From NCBI GenBank assembly GCA_030378005.1, contig JAUCGF010000091.1, positions 1 to 64,000 of the forward strand: a DNA stretch of 64,000 nucleotides, in the 5' to 3' direction. The notes below the pieces were generated by a model. The model was not told the DNA's origin, ran no database searches, and saw only the letters and a program-made list of their open reading frames with translations. Position 1 is the stretch's first letter. Each line of letters opens with the position of its first letter. Of this stretch, positions 44,320 to 52,903 are shown piece by piece. Source of the stretch: Desulfococcaceae bacterium HSG9. Its GTDB lineage: Bacteria; Desulfobacterota; Desulfobacteria; Desulfobacterales; JAUCGF01. The position numbers and the translations under genes were made by a program.

Positions 44320-45168
44320 ATGCGTATCAATAAATCAATAAAACTTTTCCTGTTGATTTTTGTTCTGGCGGTAGTATTCACAGTTTTTCGGAAAGGCGAG
44401 GTGAATTCGACAACGACCGACCTTCTGACAGTGATAACCTACAATATCGGTACAATTGATGGGAGACTGCTCAAACCTGAAAAGATTGTCGCAACGATCG
44501 GAAAAAATGTTACGCCGGATCTGCTTTTGCTACAGGAAGTTCCCAATGTGAAATTCGCCATCGAACTGGCTGAAAGCTTGAAGATGCCTTTTTATCTTTT
44601 CAGCACTTATAGCGATGCGGGTATGAATGGTTTGGCCATCTTATCCCGTTATCCGCTCGCCTGGCCCGAGATTATCAGACTGAATCGACGCGCGGCTTTT
44701 GTCGTGGAGATGACTGTTGGGGACAATCACTTCCTGGTCAGCTCTGTCCATCTTGAGAGAGTTAAAAAAATACCGAAGCAAAAAGATAAATTTGCATTAT
44801 CACGGAATAAAGCCTTTGCGCTCAGTATGACCGAGTGGTTCCAAAACACCCCGCGAAGTCTTGCAGTGGATACACTTTTGGAAAGGTTGGATAAGCGTGC
44901 CTGTAAATATGTCATTATCGGTGGAGATTTCAATACATTTCCCTTTTCAACCGCGATCCGCAAGATGGACAGGGTATATGATGACGCTTTATTGAACTCA
45001 AAGGATTACCTTAGCGGCACATATAAAAAACTTGCGCTACCCGTTCAACCTCGCATAGATTTTATTTTTCATTCCCGGAATATCTGGTGCCTGGAAGGAG
45101 CCGTGGTTAAAGAAGGCGATGGGGATCATTTCCCTGTCATGGCCACTTTGCTCCTGCTGCCCGATTGA
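44320..45168 (+). CDS. Endonuclease/exonuclease/phosphatase family protein
   Basis: A 282-residue protein with an N-terminal hydrophobic anchor or signal (about residues 7-24) and an EEP fold. Catalytic motifs: ITYNIG (about 40), LLLQEV (about 69), NGLAILSRYPL, SSVHLE (about 142), IGGDFNTFP (about 204-212) and GDGDHFPV near the C terminus. Members act as nucleases, sphingomyelinases or lipid/inositol phosphatases; the membrane anchor suggests an envelope role. It follows the glycan locus after a repeat-rich gap. ATG at 44320 chosen over a TTG one codon earlier. No clear ribosome binding site. Confidence 0.82.
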   Translation: MRINKSIKLFLLIFVLAVVFTVFRKGEVNSTTTDLLTVITYNIGTIDGRLLKPEKIVATIGKNVTPDLLLLQEVPNVKFAIELAESLKMPFYLFSTYSDAGMNGLAILSRYPLAWPEIIRLNRRAAFVVEMTVGDNHFLVSSVHLERVKKIPKQKDKFALSRNKAFALSMTEWFQNTPRSLAVDTLLERLDKRACKYVIIGGDFNTFPFSTAIRKMDRVYDDALLNSKDYLSGTYKKLALPVQPRIDFIFHSRNIWCLEGAVVKEGDGDHFPVMATLLLLPD

Positions 45169-45245
45169 AAGCTCCTATCTTCATTTTTTGACGACAGTGC
45201 AATATCAAAATCATACCCAAGTCTCAGTATTTGTAATAGTGACAT

Positions 45246-45380
45246 CAGTCTAGTATTGTGTCAAATTTAAGGTGACGAGTGAAAATCAGGAGTGCAAACT
45301 TCAGTTTGCCGATTTTGGAGCGCTTTGGCAAACTGAAATTTGCATTGCCCGTCAGCTAAATGTTGACACAACACTAGCTG
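45246..45380. repeat. 135-bp inverted-repeat element
   Basis: Imperfect terminal repeats of about 32 bp: the left begins CAGTCTAGTATTGTGTCAA and the right ends TTGACACAACACTAGCTG. The interior holds a second palindrome (CAGTTTGCC...GGCAAACTG). A spurious open frame runs through this element and the next. MITE-like and non-coding. Confidence 0.65.
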
Positions 45381-45428
45381 ATATGCGGAACATCTTCTCC
45401 GTCTTTAATGGGCAAATTATTGCAGTAT

Positions 45429-45582
45429 CAGTAGATGGAAAATGCCTGAAAATACAGCATGGAGCGCAAAAATTAAGTGAAGCGGTTTTTTGCCGGCCCC
45501 TGAATCAGCAAGCCTCCGGGTGGTGCGGGATGCAAAAAATCGCTGCGCTTAATTTTTGCACTCCTGAACTTTCCATCCACTG
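45429..45582. repeat. 154-bp palindromic repeat, copy 1
   Basis: The ends CAGTAGATGGAAA and TTTCCATCCACTG are inverted repeats. The inner arms GCGCAAAAATTAAGTGAAGCG and the complement near 45533-45560 also pair, so the whole unit folds on itself. A second copy, about 80-90 percent identical by eye, lies at 57004-57154 and a shortened relative at 44202-44258. The remaining 45583-45797 is AT-rich with no gene seen. Confidence 0.75.
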
Positions 45583-45797
45583 AGTATTGATAAGTTATCA
45601 GTTCATGAAACCTTCCGTTCCATAGAAGCCAAATTTAGAATTCTGCAAATAGTTGACACACAAAGACTCGGATGTTATATAGAACTATAATACGATAGAA
45701 AAAAGAAAGTTGTAGGAAAATTATTAACAAATTATCTAATCTCCATTCCTAAATACAAAATAATCAATCAAATAACATATAATCGGAAAATTTTATT

Positions 45798-46685
45798 ATG
45801 AGAATTGTAACACGTCCTGATTTTGACGGAGTGATTTGCGCCGTATTGCTATACGAAACGGAATCCATCACTCACCCTGTAAAATGGGTGGAACCTGCTG
45901 ATATTCAAAAAAAACAGACGACGATTAAGAAAGGCGATATTCTTGCGAATTTGCCTTTTGATAATTGTTGCAGTTTATGGTTCGATCATCATTATACCAA
46001 TCAGACTGATCAACCTTACAAAGGCGCTTTGAAAATCGCCCCGTCAGCGGCCGGTGTTGTTTTTGAATACTACCAGAACAAATTTAAACATGACCACGAT
46101 GAATTGGTTCACGCGGCGGATAAAATAGATTCGGCTGATTTTTCACAAGATGAGGTGCGCCATCCTGAAAAATATCCCTATATTTTGCTGTCCATGACAA
46201 TTACGGGGAGGGAAAATGACGCTCCCTATTGGGATTCCCTCGTTACAATGTTACGAAAGTCACCCATAGAAGCGATCATGGATAAACCGGAAATCAAAAA
46301 ACGGTGCGCATCTGTAATTGAACGCAATGAAAAATATAAAACCTATCTGAAAAAATACACTAAGGTAATCGGGCAGGTAGCGGTTAGTGATTTCCGCAGT
46401 TTTGAAAAAGCGCCGCATGGCAATCGTTTTTTAGTGTATTCCTTGTTTCCTGAAACAGTTGTCAGTGTGAGGATTTTTTATATCGATGAATCGCAAGAAC
46501 AAGTTGTTGTCAGTGTGGGACACAGTATTTTCAACCGCAATTGCAGTGTAAATGTCGGGAAAATGCTGTCCGCTTTTGAAGGCGGCGGTCATCGTGCAGC
46601 GGCTGCCTGCAACTTTCATGTCAGTAAAGCAGATCAGTATATCCCTAAAATTATAGATATATTAGTGGAAAACAAACAAAATTAG
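45798..46685 (+). CDS. DHH-family phosphoesterase-like protein
   Basis: A 295-residue protein with an N-terminal TRPDFDGVICAVLL (motif I Asp-x-Asp type) and WFDHHYTNQ (about residues 62-70), the DHH motif that binds manganese. The C-terminal half ends in a glycine-rich FEGGGHRAAAAC (about 257-268), the DHHA1-type substrate-binding GGGH. Relatives are RecJ-like nucleases, NrnA oligoribonucleases and c-di-AMP phosphodiesterases. No further domain decides between these. It faces recD2 tail to tail with a hairpin between them. Confidence 0.8.
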   Translation: MRIVTRPDFDGVICAVLLYETESITHPVKWVEPADIQKKQTTIKKGDILANLPFDNCCSLWFDHHYTNQTDQPYKGALKIAPSAAGVVFEYYQNKFKHDHDELVHAADKIDSADFSQDEVRHPEKYPYILLSMTITGRENDAPYWDSLVTMLRKSPIEAIMDKPEIKKRCASVIERNEKYKTYLKKYTKVIGQVAVSDFRSFEKAPHGNRFLVYSLFPETVVSVRIFYIDESQEQVVVSVGHSIFNRNCSVNVGKMLSAFEGGGHRAAAACNFHVSKADQYIPKIIDILVENKQN

Positions 46686-46790
46686 GAGGCATGTTGAATG
46701 GTGCTTATGGAGTGCAAAAGTTAAGAGGAGCGGAACGGCTTTTGGCAATTGATTTTTACAAAATACCGGATTTGCATTATTTGCGCTTTT

Positions 46791-46826
46791 TGAAACGTGA
46801 TGCGTAAATTCACGAATCACGTTTCA
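46791..46826. terminator. Hairpin between convergent genes
   Basis: TGAAACGTGAT (46791-46801) and ATCACGTTTCA (46816-46826) are perfect inverted repeats with a 14-base loop. The position between the stops of the DHH gene (46685) and recD2 (46871) fits a shared terminator, although there is no long T-run. It could also be another dispersed palindrome. Confidence 0.45.
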
Positions 46827-46870
46827 CGAAGATCAAGTAATTTATTTCGTCCTCATTCTTGTTTATCCGG

Positions 46871-49090
46871 TTAAGCCAACCGCAAAGCCAAACTGGAAAA
46901 CCGTTTCTGAGGTTTATCGTTATTCAATGCAATACCAAGCGCGCGTTTTGCGCCGATCAATATAACCAGTTGGCGTCCGCGGGTCATTGCCGTGTAGAGT
47001 AAGTTGCGTTGCAACAAAGCATAATGCTGCGTCATCAGCGGCATAATCACTGCGGGATATTCAGAACCCTGCGATTTATGCACGGTGATTGCATACGCCA
47101 ACGTCAAATCTTCCAGCTCTTCCGGCTCGTAACTGATAATGCGTCCGTCAAAATTAACGGTAAGTTCTTTATCATTCGGATTCTTGGCTAGCACCACGCC
47201 AATATCTCCGTTGAAAATATCCTTCTTGTAATTATTTTTCAAATGCATCACCTTATCCCTGTGTTTAAACGGCATCCTCGCATTCGGCTTGCCACTATGA
47301 TGTGGATTCAGCGCTTTTTGCAACACACGGTTCAGGTTGATAGCTCCGACTTCCCCCTTGTGCATCGGAGTGATCACCTGAATATCTTTGGTTCGATTCA
47401 GGTTAAAAGCATCAGGAATTTTTTGACTGCATAGCAGAACGATGGCTTCAACAACCTGAGCTGGTGTGTGTTTTTCTATAAAATAAAAATCGGAGAGACG
47501 CTTTTCCGAAGAGTCATTTGAAGATGGGAGGGCAATATCAGGCCATTGTCCTTGGCGAACTTTATGGGCATTCATTACCGTCATACTTTCCTGCGCCTGT
47601 CTGAAAATGCGTGTCAATTCAAACGTCCGCACAGATTGTGAGCGGATGATATCAGCAAGGACGTTACCCGGCCCTACGGATGGCAATTGAAAAATATCGC
47701 CCACCAGAATCAGGGTTGATGTCATACGCACGGCTTGCAACAGATGATCCATTAAAACAACGTCCACCATTGAAGCTTCATCAACAATAATCGCATCACC
47801 ATCCAACGGATTATCGCGGGTGCGCTCAAACACCCCTTCTTCCAAGTTGAATCCTAACAATTTGTGAAGAGTTGCCGCTGGACAATGTGCTATCTCAGTC
47901 AGACGCCGGGCTGCCCTTCCGGTGGGGGCAGCCAGAATCACGGTCTTGCCCATGAGTTCAAAAATAGCGTTCACAGACCGAATCAGAGTTGTTTTGCCTG
48001 TTCCCGGACCGCCGGTGATAATCGCCACACGATGCGTAAGAATTTCTTGCAGCACATTCAATTGTTCTGTTGAAAGCTGAATCGCCAGTTTTTTTAATAC
48101 TTCCGATGTGATTCGTTCGGAATCTGGATACGCATCCTTAATCGGAACAGACTGCATGGCTTTCAGTTTGTTTGCAATCGCCGTTTCCGCCTGATGAAGG
48201 CGAATAGGATAAATTGCCGGTTCATCTTGATCTTCAAACGCGGGTTCGATAACCAATTGACGGTCTTCGGCCAGTACGGCCAGCTTTTCGAGCGTTTTTT
48301 CAGGTTCAATCCGAAAAATATCAAAACAGCGTTCTAATATCCGTTCTTGATAAATAAAGGTATGTCCCTGGGAGGTGTTTTGTTCTGTGATGTTGATGAT
48401 ACATGCCCGAATGCGTTGAGGGTCATCTTCTGACAAGCCCATATTCAGGGCAATGGCATCCGCAATTTGAAAGCCGATTCCGGGAAGATCATTAGCGATA
48501 CGAAACGGATCGGTGCGTAAAATATCAACGGCATTTTCCCCATACAGTTTCAGAATTTTTCCTGAAAAAGATGATTTGACGCCATTATCATGTAAAAACT
48601 GCATCAAACGGCGAACAGCATGTTGCTCTTGCCACCCCTGGGCAATGCGTTTCGCTTTGGCCGGGCCGATTCCTTCAACTTCGGTCAGTTTTTCCGTATG
48701 CGTTTCAATGATGTTCAGGGTCTGATCGCCAAAATGCTTGACAAGACGATTGGCCATTTTCTTGCCGATGCCCTTAATGACGCCGGATCGTAAATAGCCG
48801 CGGATGCCGTCAACAGTTGCAGGTAAAACGACCGAATAAGATGTGACTTTAAATTGCTGGCCGTATTTCGGATGGGTATCCCAAACACCGGTGATTTCAA
48901 GCTGCTGTCCTACCGCTACGCCGGCCAAATAACCAACTATCGTTATATATGTCTGTACTCCTTTGGTTTTCAGTCTGGCGATGGTATAATGGTTATCTTC
49001 ATTATAATAAGTGATATGGTCAAGTTTTCCTTCAAGCGTCGTATGGGAACGGATTGGGTTCATATCAGGTGAATGCTTAGGAATTGTCAC
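46871..49090 (-). CDS. recD2: RecD2-type ATP-dependent DNA helicase
   Basis: A 739-residue SF1B helicase. The N terminus (about 1-110) is OB-like, followed by helix-hairpin-helix repeats (GVIKGIGKKMANRL and VEGIGPAKAKRI, about 78-150). The motor has Walker A ITGGPGTGKTT (about 355-365), motif II VDEASMVD, motif III LVGDIFQLPSVGPG and the late YAITVHKSQGSEYP (about 653-666). Length and the extra N-terminal region fit RecD2 of bacteria lacking RecBC. A 5'-3' helicase for DNA repair. The GTG start at 49090 is favoured by GGGGAAG seven bases upstream; ATG 49063 is an alternative. Confidence 0.93.
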   Translation of the reverse strand: MTIPKHSPDMNPIRSHTTLEGKLDHITYYNEDNHYTIARLKTKGVQTYITIVGYLAGVAVGQQLEITGVWDTHPKYGQQFKVTSYSVVLPATVDGIRGYLRSGVIKGIGKKMANRLVKHFGDQTLNIIETHTEKLTEVEGIGPAKAKRIAQGWQEQHAVRRLMQFLHDNGVKSSFSGKILKLYGENAVDILRTDPFRIANDLPGIGFQIADAIALNMGLSEDDPQRIRACIINITEQNTSQGHTFIYQERILERCFDIFRIEPEKTLEKLAVLAEDRQLVIEPAFEDQDEPAIYPIRLHQAETAIANKLKAMQSVPIKDAYPDSERITSEVLKKLAIQLSTEQLNVLQEILTHRVAIITGGPGTGKTTLIRSVNAIFELMGKTVILAAPTGRAARRLTEIAHCPAATLHKLLGFNLEEGVFERTRDNPLDGDAIIVDEASMVDVVLMDHLLQAVRMTSTLILVGDIFQLPSVGPGNVLADIIRSQSVRTFELTRIFRQAQESMTVMNAHKVRQGQWPDIALPSSNDSSEKRLSDFYFIEKHTPAQVVEAIVLLCSQKIPDAFNLNRTKDIQVITPMHKGEVGAINLNRVLQKALNPHHSGKPNARMPFKHRDKVMHLKNNYKKDIFNGDIGVVLAKNPNDKELTVNFDGRIISYEPEELEDLTLAYAITVHKSQGSEYPAVIMPLMTQHYALLQRNLLYTAMTRGRQLVILIGAKRALGIALNNDKPQKRFSSLALRLA

Positions 49091-49186
49091 TTAACAACTT
49101 CCCCTTTTCGATTAATTGCAGTCATTGTGCAATTTGTTTCTGAGGAGATGGTACAATTGAACTATCGGCCGAGTGCTTAATGTGTC

Positions 49187-49226
49187 AAAAAAAAGACCCC
49201 GATTAAAAGCATCGGGGTCTTTTTTA
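49187..49226 (-). terminator. Intrinsic terminator downstream of metF
   Basis: GACCCCGAT (49195-49203), a 7-base loop, then ATCGGGGTC (49211-49219) form a 9-bp GC-rich stem. It is flanked by A8 on the left and a T-run on the right, so it works in both directions. On the minus strand it lies 68 bp after the metF stop and ends the Hdr-MetFV operon. Confidence 0.88.
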
Positions 49227-49286
49227 TTTACTGACAGTTACCAGCGGAATCACATCTCCACATTGATAGGGCGCAACCCAAACTAC

Positions 49287-50213
49287 TTATTCAATCACCG
49301 GTCGGGGCAACACTTTGGCTTGCTCGGCGATTTCAGGGACTTTATGCTCCCATTCAATGGCCATCAAATGCACGCCGGCCAAGCCTTGCATCTCTTTAAA
49401 CTCTTCGATTTGTTCACAGGCGATGTTGATGCCTTCGGCCGCAACTTTGCCTTTGCCGGCACCTTGCAGACGTTTGATAATTTCATCCGGGACGTCCATG
49501 CCGGGTACCTTGGCTTTCATATAGCGCGCCATACCGATACTTTTCATGGGAGTTACGCCTGCCAGAATATAGACTTTTTCGGTCAATCCCATATCATTGG
49601 CTTGTTTAACCCATTTTCTGAATTTGTCCATATTATAAATGCACTGAGTTTGAATAAAATCCACGCCGGCATTGATTTTTTTGGCCAGACGATGCACACG
49701 CCATTCAAACGGTTCGGCAAACGGGTTGGCGGCCGCACCGATAAACATCTTGGGAGGTTCGTGAATATCGGCTCCGCCGAGAAATTTGCTTTCATCGCGC
49801 ATTTTTTTAACCATATAGATTAACTGCATCGAATCAATGTCAAAAACGCCTTTAGCGGACGGATGATCGCCAAATTGTTGATGGTCGCCGGAGAGGCAGA
49901 GCATATTGCGGATACCGAGGGCGGATGCGCCGAGGATATCGGCCTGCATGGCCAAACGGTTGCGGTCGCGGCATACCATCTGATAGTTCGGTTCCAGGCC
50001 TTCCTGCATGATAAGCAGAGAAGCGGCCCAACTGGACATGCGCACCATGGCGGTTTGATTATCGGTGATATTGACCGCATCCACATTGCCTTTCAAAAAG
50101 GCGGCTTTTTTGCGCACCTCTTCGGCATCCGTGCCGCGCGGAGGCCCTAATTCTCCGGTGAAGGCAAAGTGTCCGGCTTTTAATACTTTTTCCAAATTGC
50201 TTCCTGATTTCAT
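49287..50213 (-). CDS. metF: Methylenetetrahydrofolate reductase, MetF
   Basis: A 308-residue TIM-barrel flavoprotein. It has FTGELGPPRGTDAEEV near the N terminus, VNITDNQTA (about 47-55), LCLSGDHQ (about 106-113) and FIQTQCIYNM (about 198-207). It interconverts methylene- and methyl-tetrahydrofolate in the Wood-Ljungdahl pathway (or methionine synthesis). The adjacent metV and Hdr/MvhD genes point to the MetF-MetV type that takes electrons from an Fe-S/flavin partner and not directly from NAD(P)H. GAAGAA lies near the start. Last gene of the operon, 87 bp after metV. Confidence 0.93.
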   Translation of the reverse strand: MKSGSNLEKVLKAGHFAFTGELGPPRGTDAEEVRKKAAFLKGNVDAVNITDNQTAMVRMSSWAASLLIMQEGLEPNYQMVCRDRNRLAMQADILGASALGIRNMLCLSGDHQQFGDHPSAKGVFDIDSMQLIYMVKKMRDESKFLGGADIHEPPKMFIGAAANPFAEPFEWRVHRLAKKINAGVDFIQTQCIYNMDKFRKWVKQANDMGLTEKVYILAGVTPMKSIGMARYMKAKVPGMDVPDEIIKRLQGAGKGKVAAEGINIACEQIEEFKEMQGLAGVHLMAIEWEHKVPEIAEQAKVLPRPVIE

Positions 50214-50300
50214 ATCTTCTTCCTTATTTCAGGTTGTTATTTATTCACGGAATGCAAACATCAGCTTTCGACCTTCACACTCCTGATTTTTGATGACAGA

Positions 50301-50981
50301 CTACACCAAATCTTCCGGATCGACTTTTTTATAACCGGGTTGAACCAAAGTTCTAGGTGTTTGGTCAAGCCATTCCACCGGTGCGTGCAGTTCGAGAATA
50401 TTGTCAAGGCGCCCTTGTCGCTCCAAGCGCTCGTAAATCATAAACCAAGCGCACGGCTGTTCTGTATCAATTTCACAACTACCATTATTGGTGCCGCCGC
50501 AAGGGCCATTATAAATTCCCTTGGCGCACATGGTTACAGGGCAAATTCCGCCGGTCATTCCCAAAACACATTGGTTGCAGGAGCGGCAGCGTTCTTCATA
50601 CCATCCCACTGCCTGATTGGCGGCCAAACCGGATGTATCCACCATTGGATAAACCGGTATTTGGGGAAAACGTTCGGCCAGAAACTGGACACCCACGCCG
50701 CAAGCCATTGAAACAACGGCTTCGTAATCATCGACTTTTGAATCCAATTCCGCCAGGTATTCGCGGTCACATTGGCGCTCAATGGTGATGCCGTCAATTT
50801 TAATGGGGTTATCTTTCAATTTACGCGCCATATCCAGTTCGGTGTTTAGAACGGTGACTTCCTTTTCACCGCCGGCTAGACAAACGGCCACACATGTGCC
50901 GCATCCGACATTAAGGACTTTTTTGTAGCCCTTGAGCATATTCATAATTTCTTCAAAGGGTTTTCTTTGGGCAACTATCAT
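50301..50981 (-). CDS. metV: MetV, zinc/Fe-S partner of MetF
   Basis: A 226-residue member of the MTHFR C-terminal (PF12225) family. Cysteines are concentrated in GCGTCVAVC (about 27-35), CRSCNQCVLGMTGGICPVTMC (about 132-152) and NGPCGGTNNGSCE (about 158-170). In Moorella and related anaerobes MetV forms a tight complex with MetF and links it to HdrA-type proteins. It begins 157 bp after the HdrCB-like gene; that gap contains a large inverted repeat, yet orientation and function argue for one operon. The AGGGTG before the ATG at 50981 is a good ribosome binding site. Confidence 0.92.
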   Translation of the reverse strand: MIVAQRKPFEEIMNMLKGYKKVLNVGCGTCVAVCLAGGEKEVTVLNTELDMARKLKDNPIKIDGITIERQCDREYLAELDSKVDDYEAVVSMACGVGVQFLAERFPQIPVYPMVDTSGLAANQAVGWYEERCRSCNQCVLGMTGGICPVTMCAKGIYNGPCGGTNNGSCEIDTEQPCAWFMIYERLERQGRLDNILELHAPVEWLDQTPRTLVQPGYKKVDPEDLV

Positions 50982-51028
50982 GCACCCTCCTTGTTGATTT
51001 ATTTTAACCTTTGCGATTACATTTTTTG

Positions 51029-51112
51029 TAGGGTGGGTGAAGCGAAGCGTAACCCACCATGATCAATCACCTTTTTTCTGATGGTGGGTTACGCTTCGCT
51101 TCACCCACCCTA
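51029..51112. repeat. Perfect 32-bp inverted repeat (REP/MITE-like)
   Basis: Arms at 51029-51060 and 51081-51112 are exact reverse complements around 20 bp. The arm begins TAGGGTGGGTGAAGCG and ends AACCCACCAT. This is the same class as 6550-6633, and GTAGGGTGGGTxAAGCG repeats are widespread in proteobacterial genomes. In RNA it would make a very stable stem between the HdrCB-like gene and metV. Confidence 0.85.
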
Positions 51113-51138
51113 TATATGAAGGAATTTATAAAATTAGG

Positions 51139-52458
51139 TTAGAATGCCGTTTCAGGGTGAAAAACATCAACCTCTTTCAGATCATCGCCGAGGTACTCCC
51201 GCTCATTGGGGCCGAGAATGCCCATTGCCAGGCAAAGAATTGTCCAGATATGCACCACCTGATAGCCAGCGCCGTAATGTTCGCTCAGTTCATGAATCTG
51301 GGCATGGCAGTTATGGCATCCGGCAATACAATAGGTTGCTTTGGTATCCTGAATCTGTTGGTCTTTGAGACGCCCATATTGCAGACGCTGCTCTTTATAC
51401 CCGGATTGGAGAAAACCGCCGCCGCCGCCGCAACAATAGTTATTGGAGCGGTTGGGAACCATATCGACAAAATTTTCTTCACCCACGATAGTTTTCACTA
51501 CAAACCGCAAATCTTCGGCAATGGGATCGCCAAAGGTTTTACGCACGATCTGACAAGGGTCTTGGGCGGTGAATTTAATTTTTAAGTCCTTGTTCCAATC
51601 GGAATTGACTTCAAGCTTGCCTTCGCGAATCCATTTGGCATAATATTCATAAATATTTTTAACCTGAAAATTATGTTCAATGTTAAATTTTTTCAGTCCT
51701 GCCAGGACTGAGAAAGTAATGTGCCCTCATTCGGTGTTGAGATAGGTTTTACAGCCTAATTCATTACATTTTTTCGCTGTTCGACGGGTGATTGTTTCCC
51801 AGCCTTCGTTGTCTGCTAAGAATAGGCAGTAATTTTCCCCTCCCCATCCGGTGGAGCCGTAAGTCCAATCCACACCGGCTTTATGAAGAACTTTCCATTG
51901 GGGCACCAACTCATCCGGTTCGGTGACCGGTTCGCGCGAATTTTGATTCAGAAAAAATTCTGCGCCTTTTTTATCAATGGGCGCTTGCATATCTGCAAAT
52001 TCGGGCTGCGATTCCTGATACTCTTCAAGAACATCCCCCACCACAAATTCAAAGTCTTCCGGCGTTGTTCCCATGGCGCTGCTGCTTTCATTACGCAATG
52101 CCATATCACAGGAACCCAGGATGCCTTTAGGACGTTCATCGCGCGGTACAGCGGCGCGCATATTGAAAATCATTTGAGGAATATCAATTTTCATGGGGCA
52201 AACGTAAACGCAACGCTGACACATCGTACACATCCAGATCCATGGCGAGTTAAGAATCGCTTCATCCATTCCTAAGGCCGCCATGCGTAGAAATTTACGC
52301 GGGTCCATGTTTTCCAGACCGGTCGCCGGGCATCCTGAAGAGCATGCGCCGCATGTGAGGCAAAGATTCAGATTGCCTCCGCCTGGAATAATCTCTTGCA
52401 CCTTATCCAAAAAAATACTTTTTTTCTTGCCTCCGAGTTTAATAGCTTCTTCAGCCAT
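51139..52458 (-). CDS. HdrC/HdrB-like Fe-S oxidoreductase, selenoprotein (in-frame TGA)
   Basis: Read through one TGA (51727-51729) this is a 439-residue protein. The N-terminal HdrC-like part has two 4Fe-4S motifs: CLTCGACSSGCP (about 33-44) and CTMCQRCVYVCP (about 80-91). The C-terminal HdrB-like part has CCG-domain cysteines: TE-U244-GH, DPC near residue 308, CCGGGGG near 345 and CIAGCHNC near 380. The TGA falls where relatives have Cys in TECGH, and the downstream frame restarts without loss at GHITFSVLAG. A perfect 7-bp stem starts 15 bases after it. Start: GGAGGT is 6 bases before the ATG at 52458. It would provide the thiol/disulfide-type site of the Hdr complex. Confidence 0.87.
51693..51711 (-). 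promoter_or_regulatory. SECIS-like hairpin in the HdrCB gene
   Basis: On the coding strand TCAGTCC-TGGCA-GGACTGA forms a 7-bp perfect stem with a 5-base loop. It begins 15 bases after the TGA, so the loop starts 23 bases downstream. Flanking TTT/AAA could extend the stem past one unpaired C, like the bulge in known SECIS elements. Confidence 0.7.
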
Positions 52459-52474
52459 ACTCATACCTCCGTTG

Positions 52475-52903
52475 TCAGGCTGCCGCCTTCTGCTTTTGAC
52501 TCAGGGGATTAGCCCCAAGTTCTTTAATATGTTCAGTCATCTCCTTAGCGTAAGCGGCAAATGTCGGCCCTTCGCCGGATGACAGATTATACATCCGTAC
52601 ACGGTCGCCTTCCAGTCCGACTTCTTCCAATAAATTTCGGACATGCTCGACACGCTCCCGGCATCTGAGGTTGCCTTCATTATAGTGGCATGTTCCCTCG
52701 AGGCAGCCAACGCAATAAGCGCCGTCGGCTCCCTGCTGCATCGCTCTGAGCAAGTGTGAAACATCCACTTTGCCGGTGCAAGGCACGCGTACGATTTTAA
52801 CATTAGACGGATATTCAAGTCGCATCGAACCTGCCAGGTCCGCGGCTGAATACCCTCAGTATTCACAACAAAATGCGATAATTGTCGGTTCAAAATCCGC
52901 CAT
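52475..52903 (-). CDS. mvhD: MvhD-type electron-transfer subunit 2, selenoprotein (in-frame TGA at codon 16)
   Basis: Read through TGA 52856-52858 this is a 142-residue MvhD/FlpD-family protein: FEPTIIAFCCEY-U16-GYSAADLAG, then VRVPCTGKVD (about 43-52) and GCLEGTCHYNEGN (about 75-87). In relatives the UGA position is Cys of the CxxC pair that binds the 2Fe-2S cluster. The ATG at 52901-52903 overlaps the hdrA stop (TAATG) and is preceded by GGAGGA, so hdrA and this gene are coupled. Without read-through the next ATG (52825) would lose two cluster ligands. It should carry electrons between HdrA and an external donor. Confidence 0.87.
52826..52842 (-). promoter_or_regulatory. SECIS-like hairpin in mvhD-2
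   Basis: CGGACC-TGGCA-GGTTCG on the coding strand: a 6-bp stem (one G-U pair), 5-base loop, starting 13 bases after the TGA. The loop TGGCA is identical to that in the HdrCB gene. Confidence 0.65.

Noticed and set aside
45272-45583. 103-codon open frame
   Set aside because: It runs through two inverted-repeat elements and its translation reflects the repeats.
51139-51546. Separate small CCG-domain gene starting at 51546
   Set aside because: The frame is open back to the TGA at 51727 and encodes the expected family sequence, so it is the 3' half of the HdrCB-like gene.
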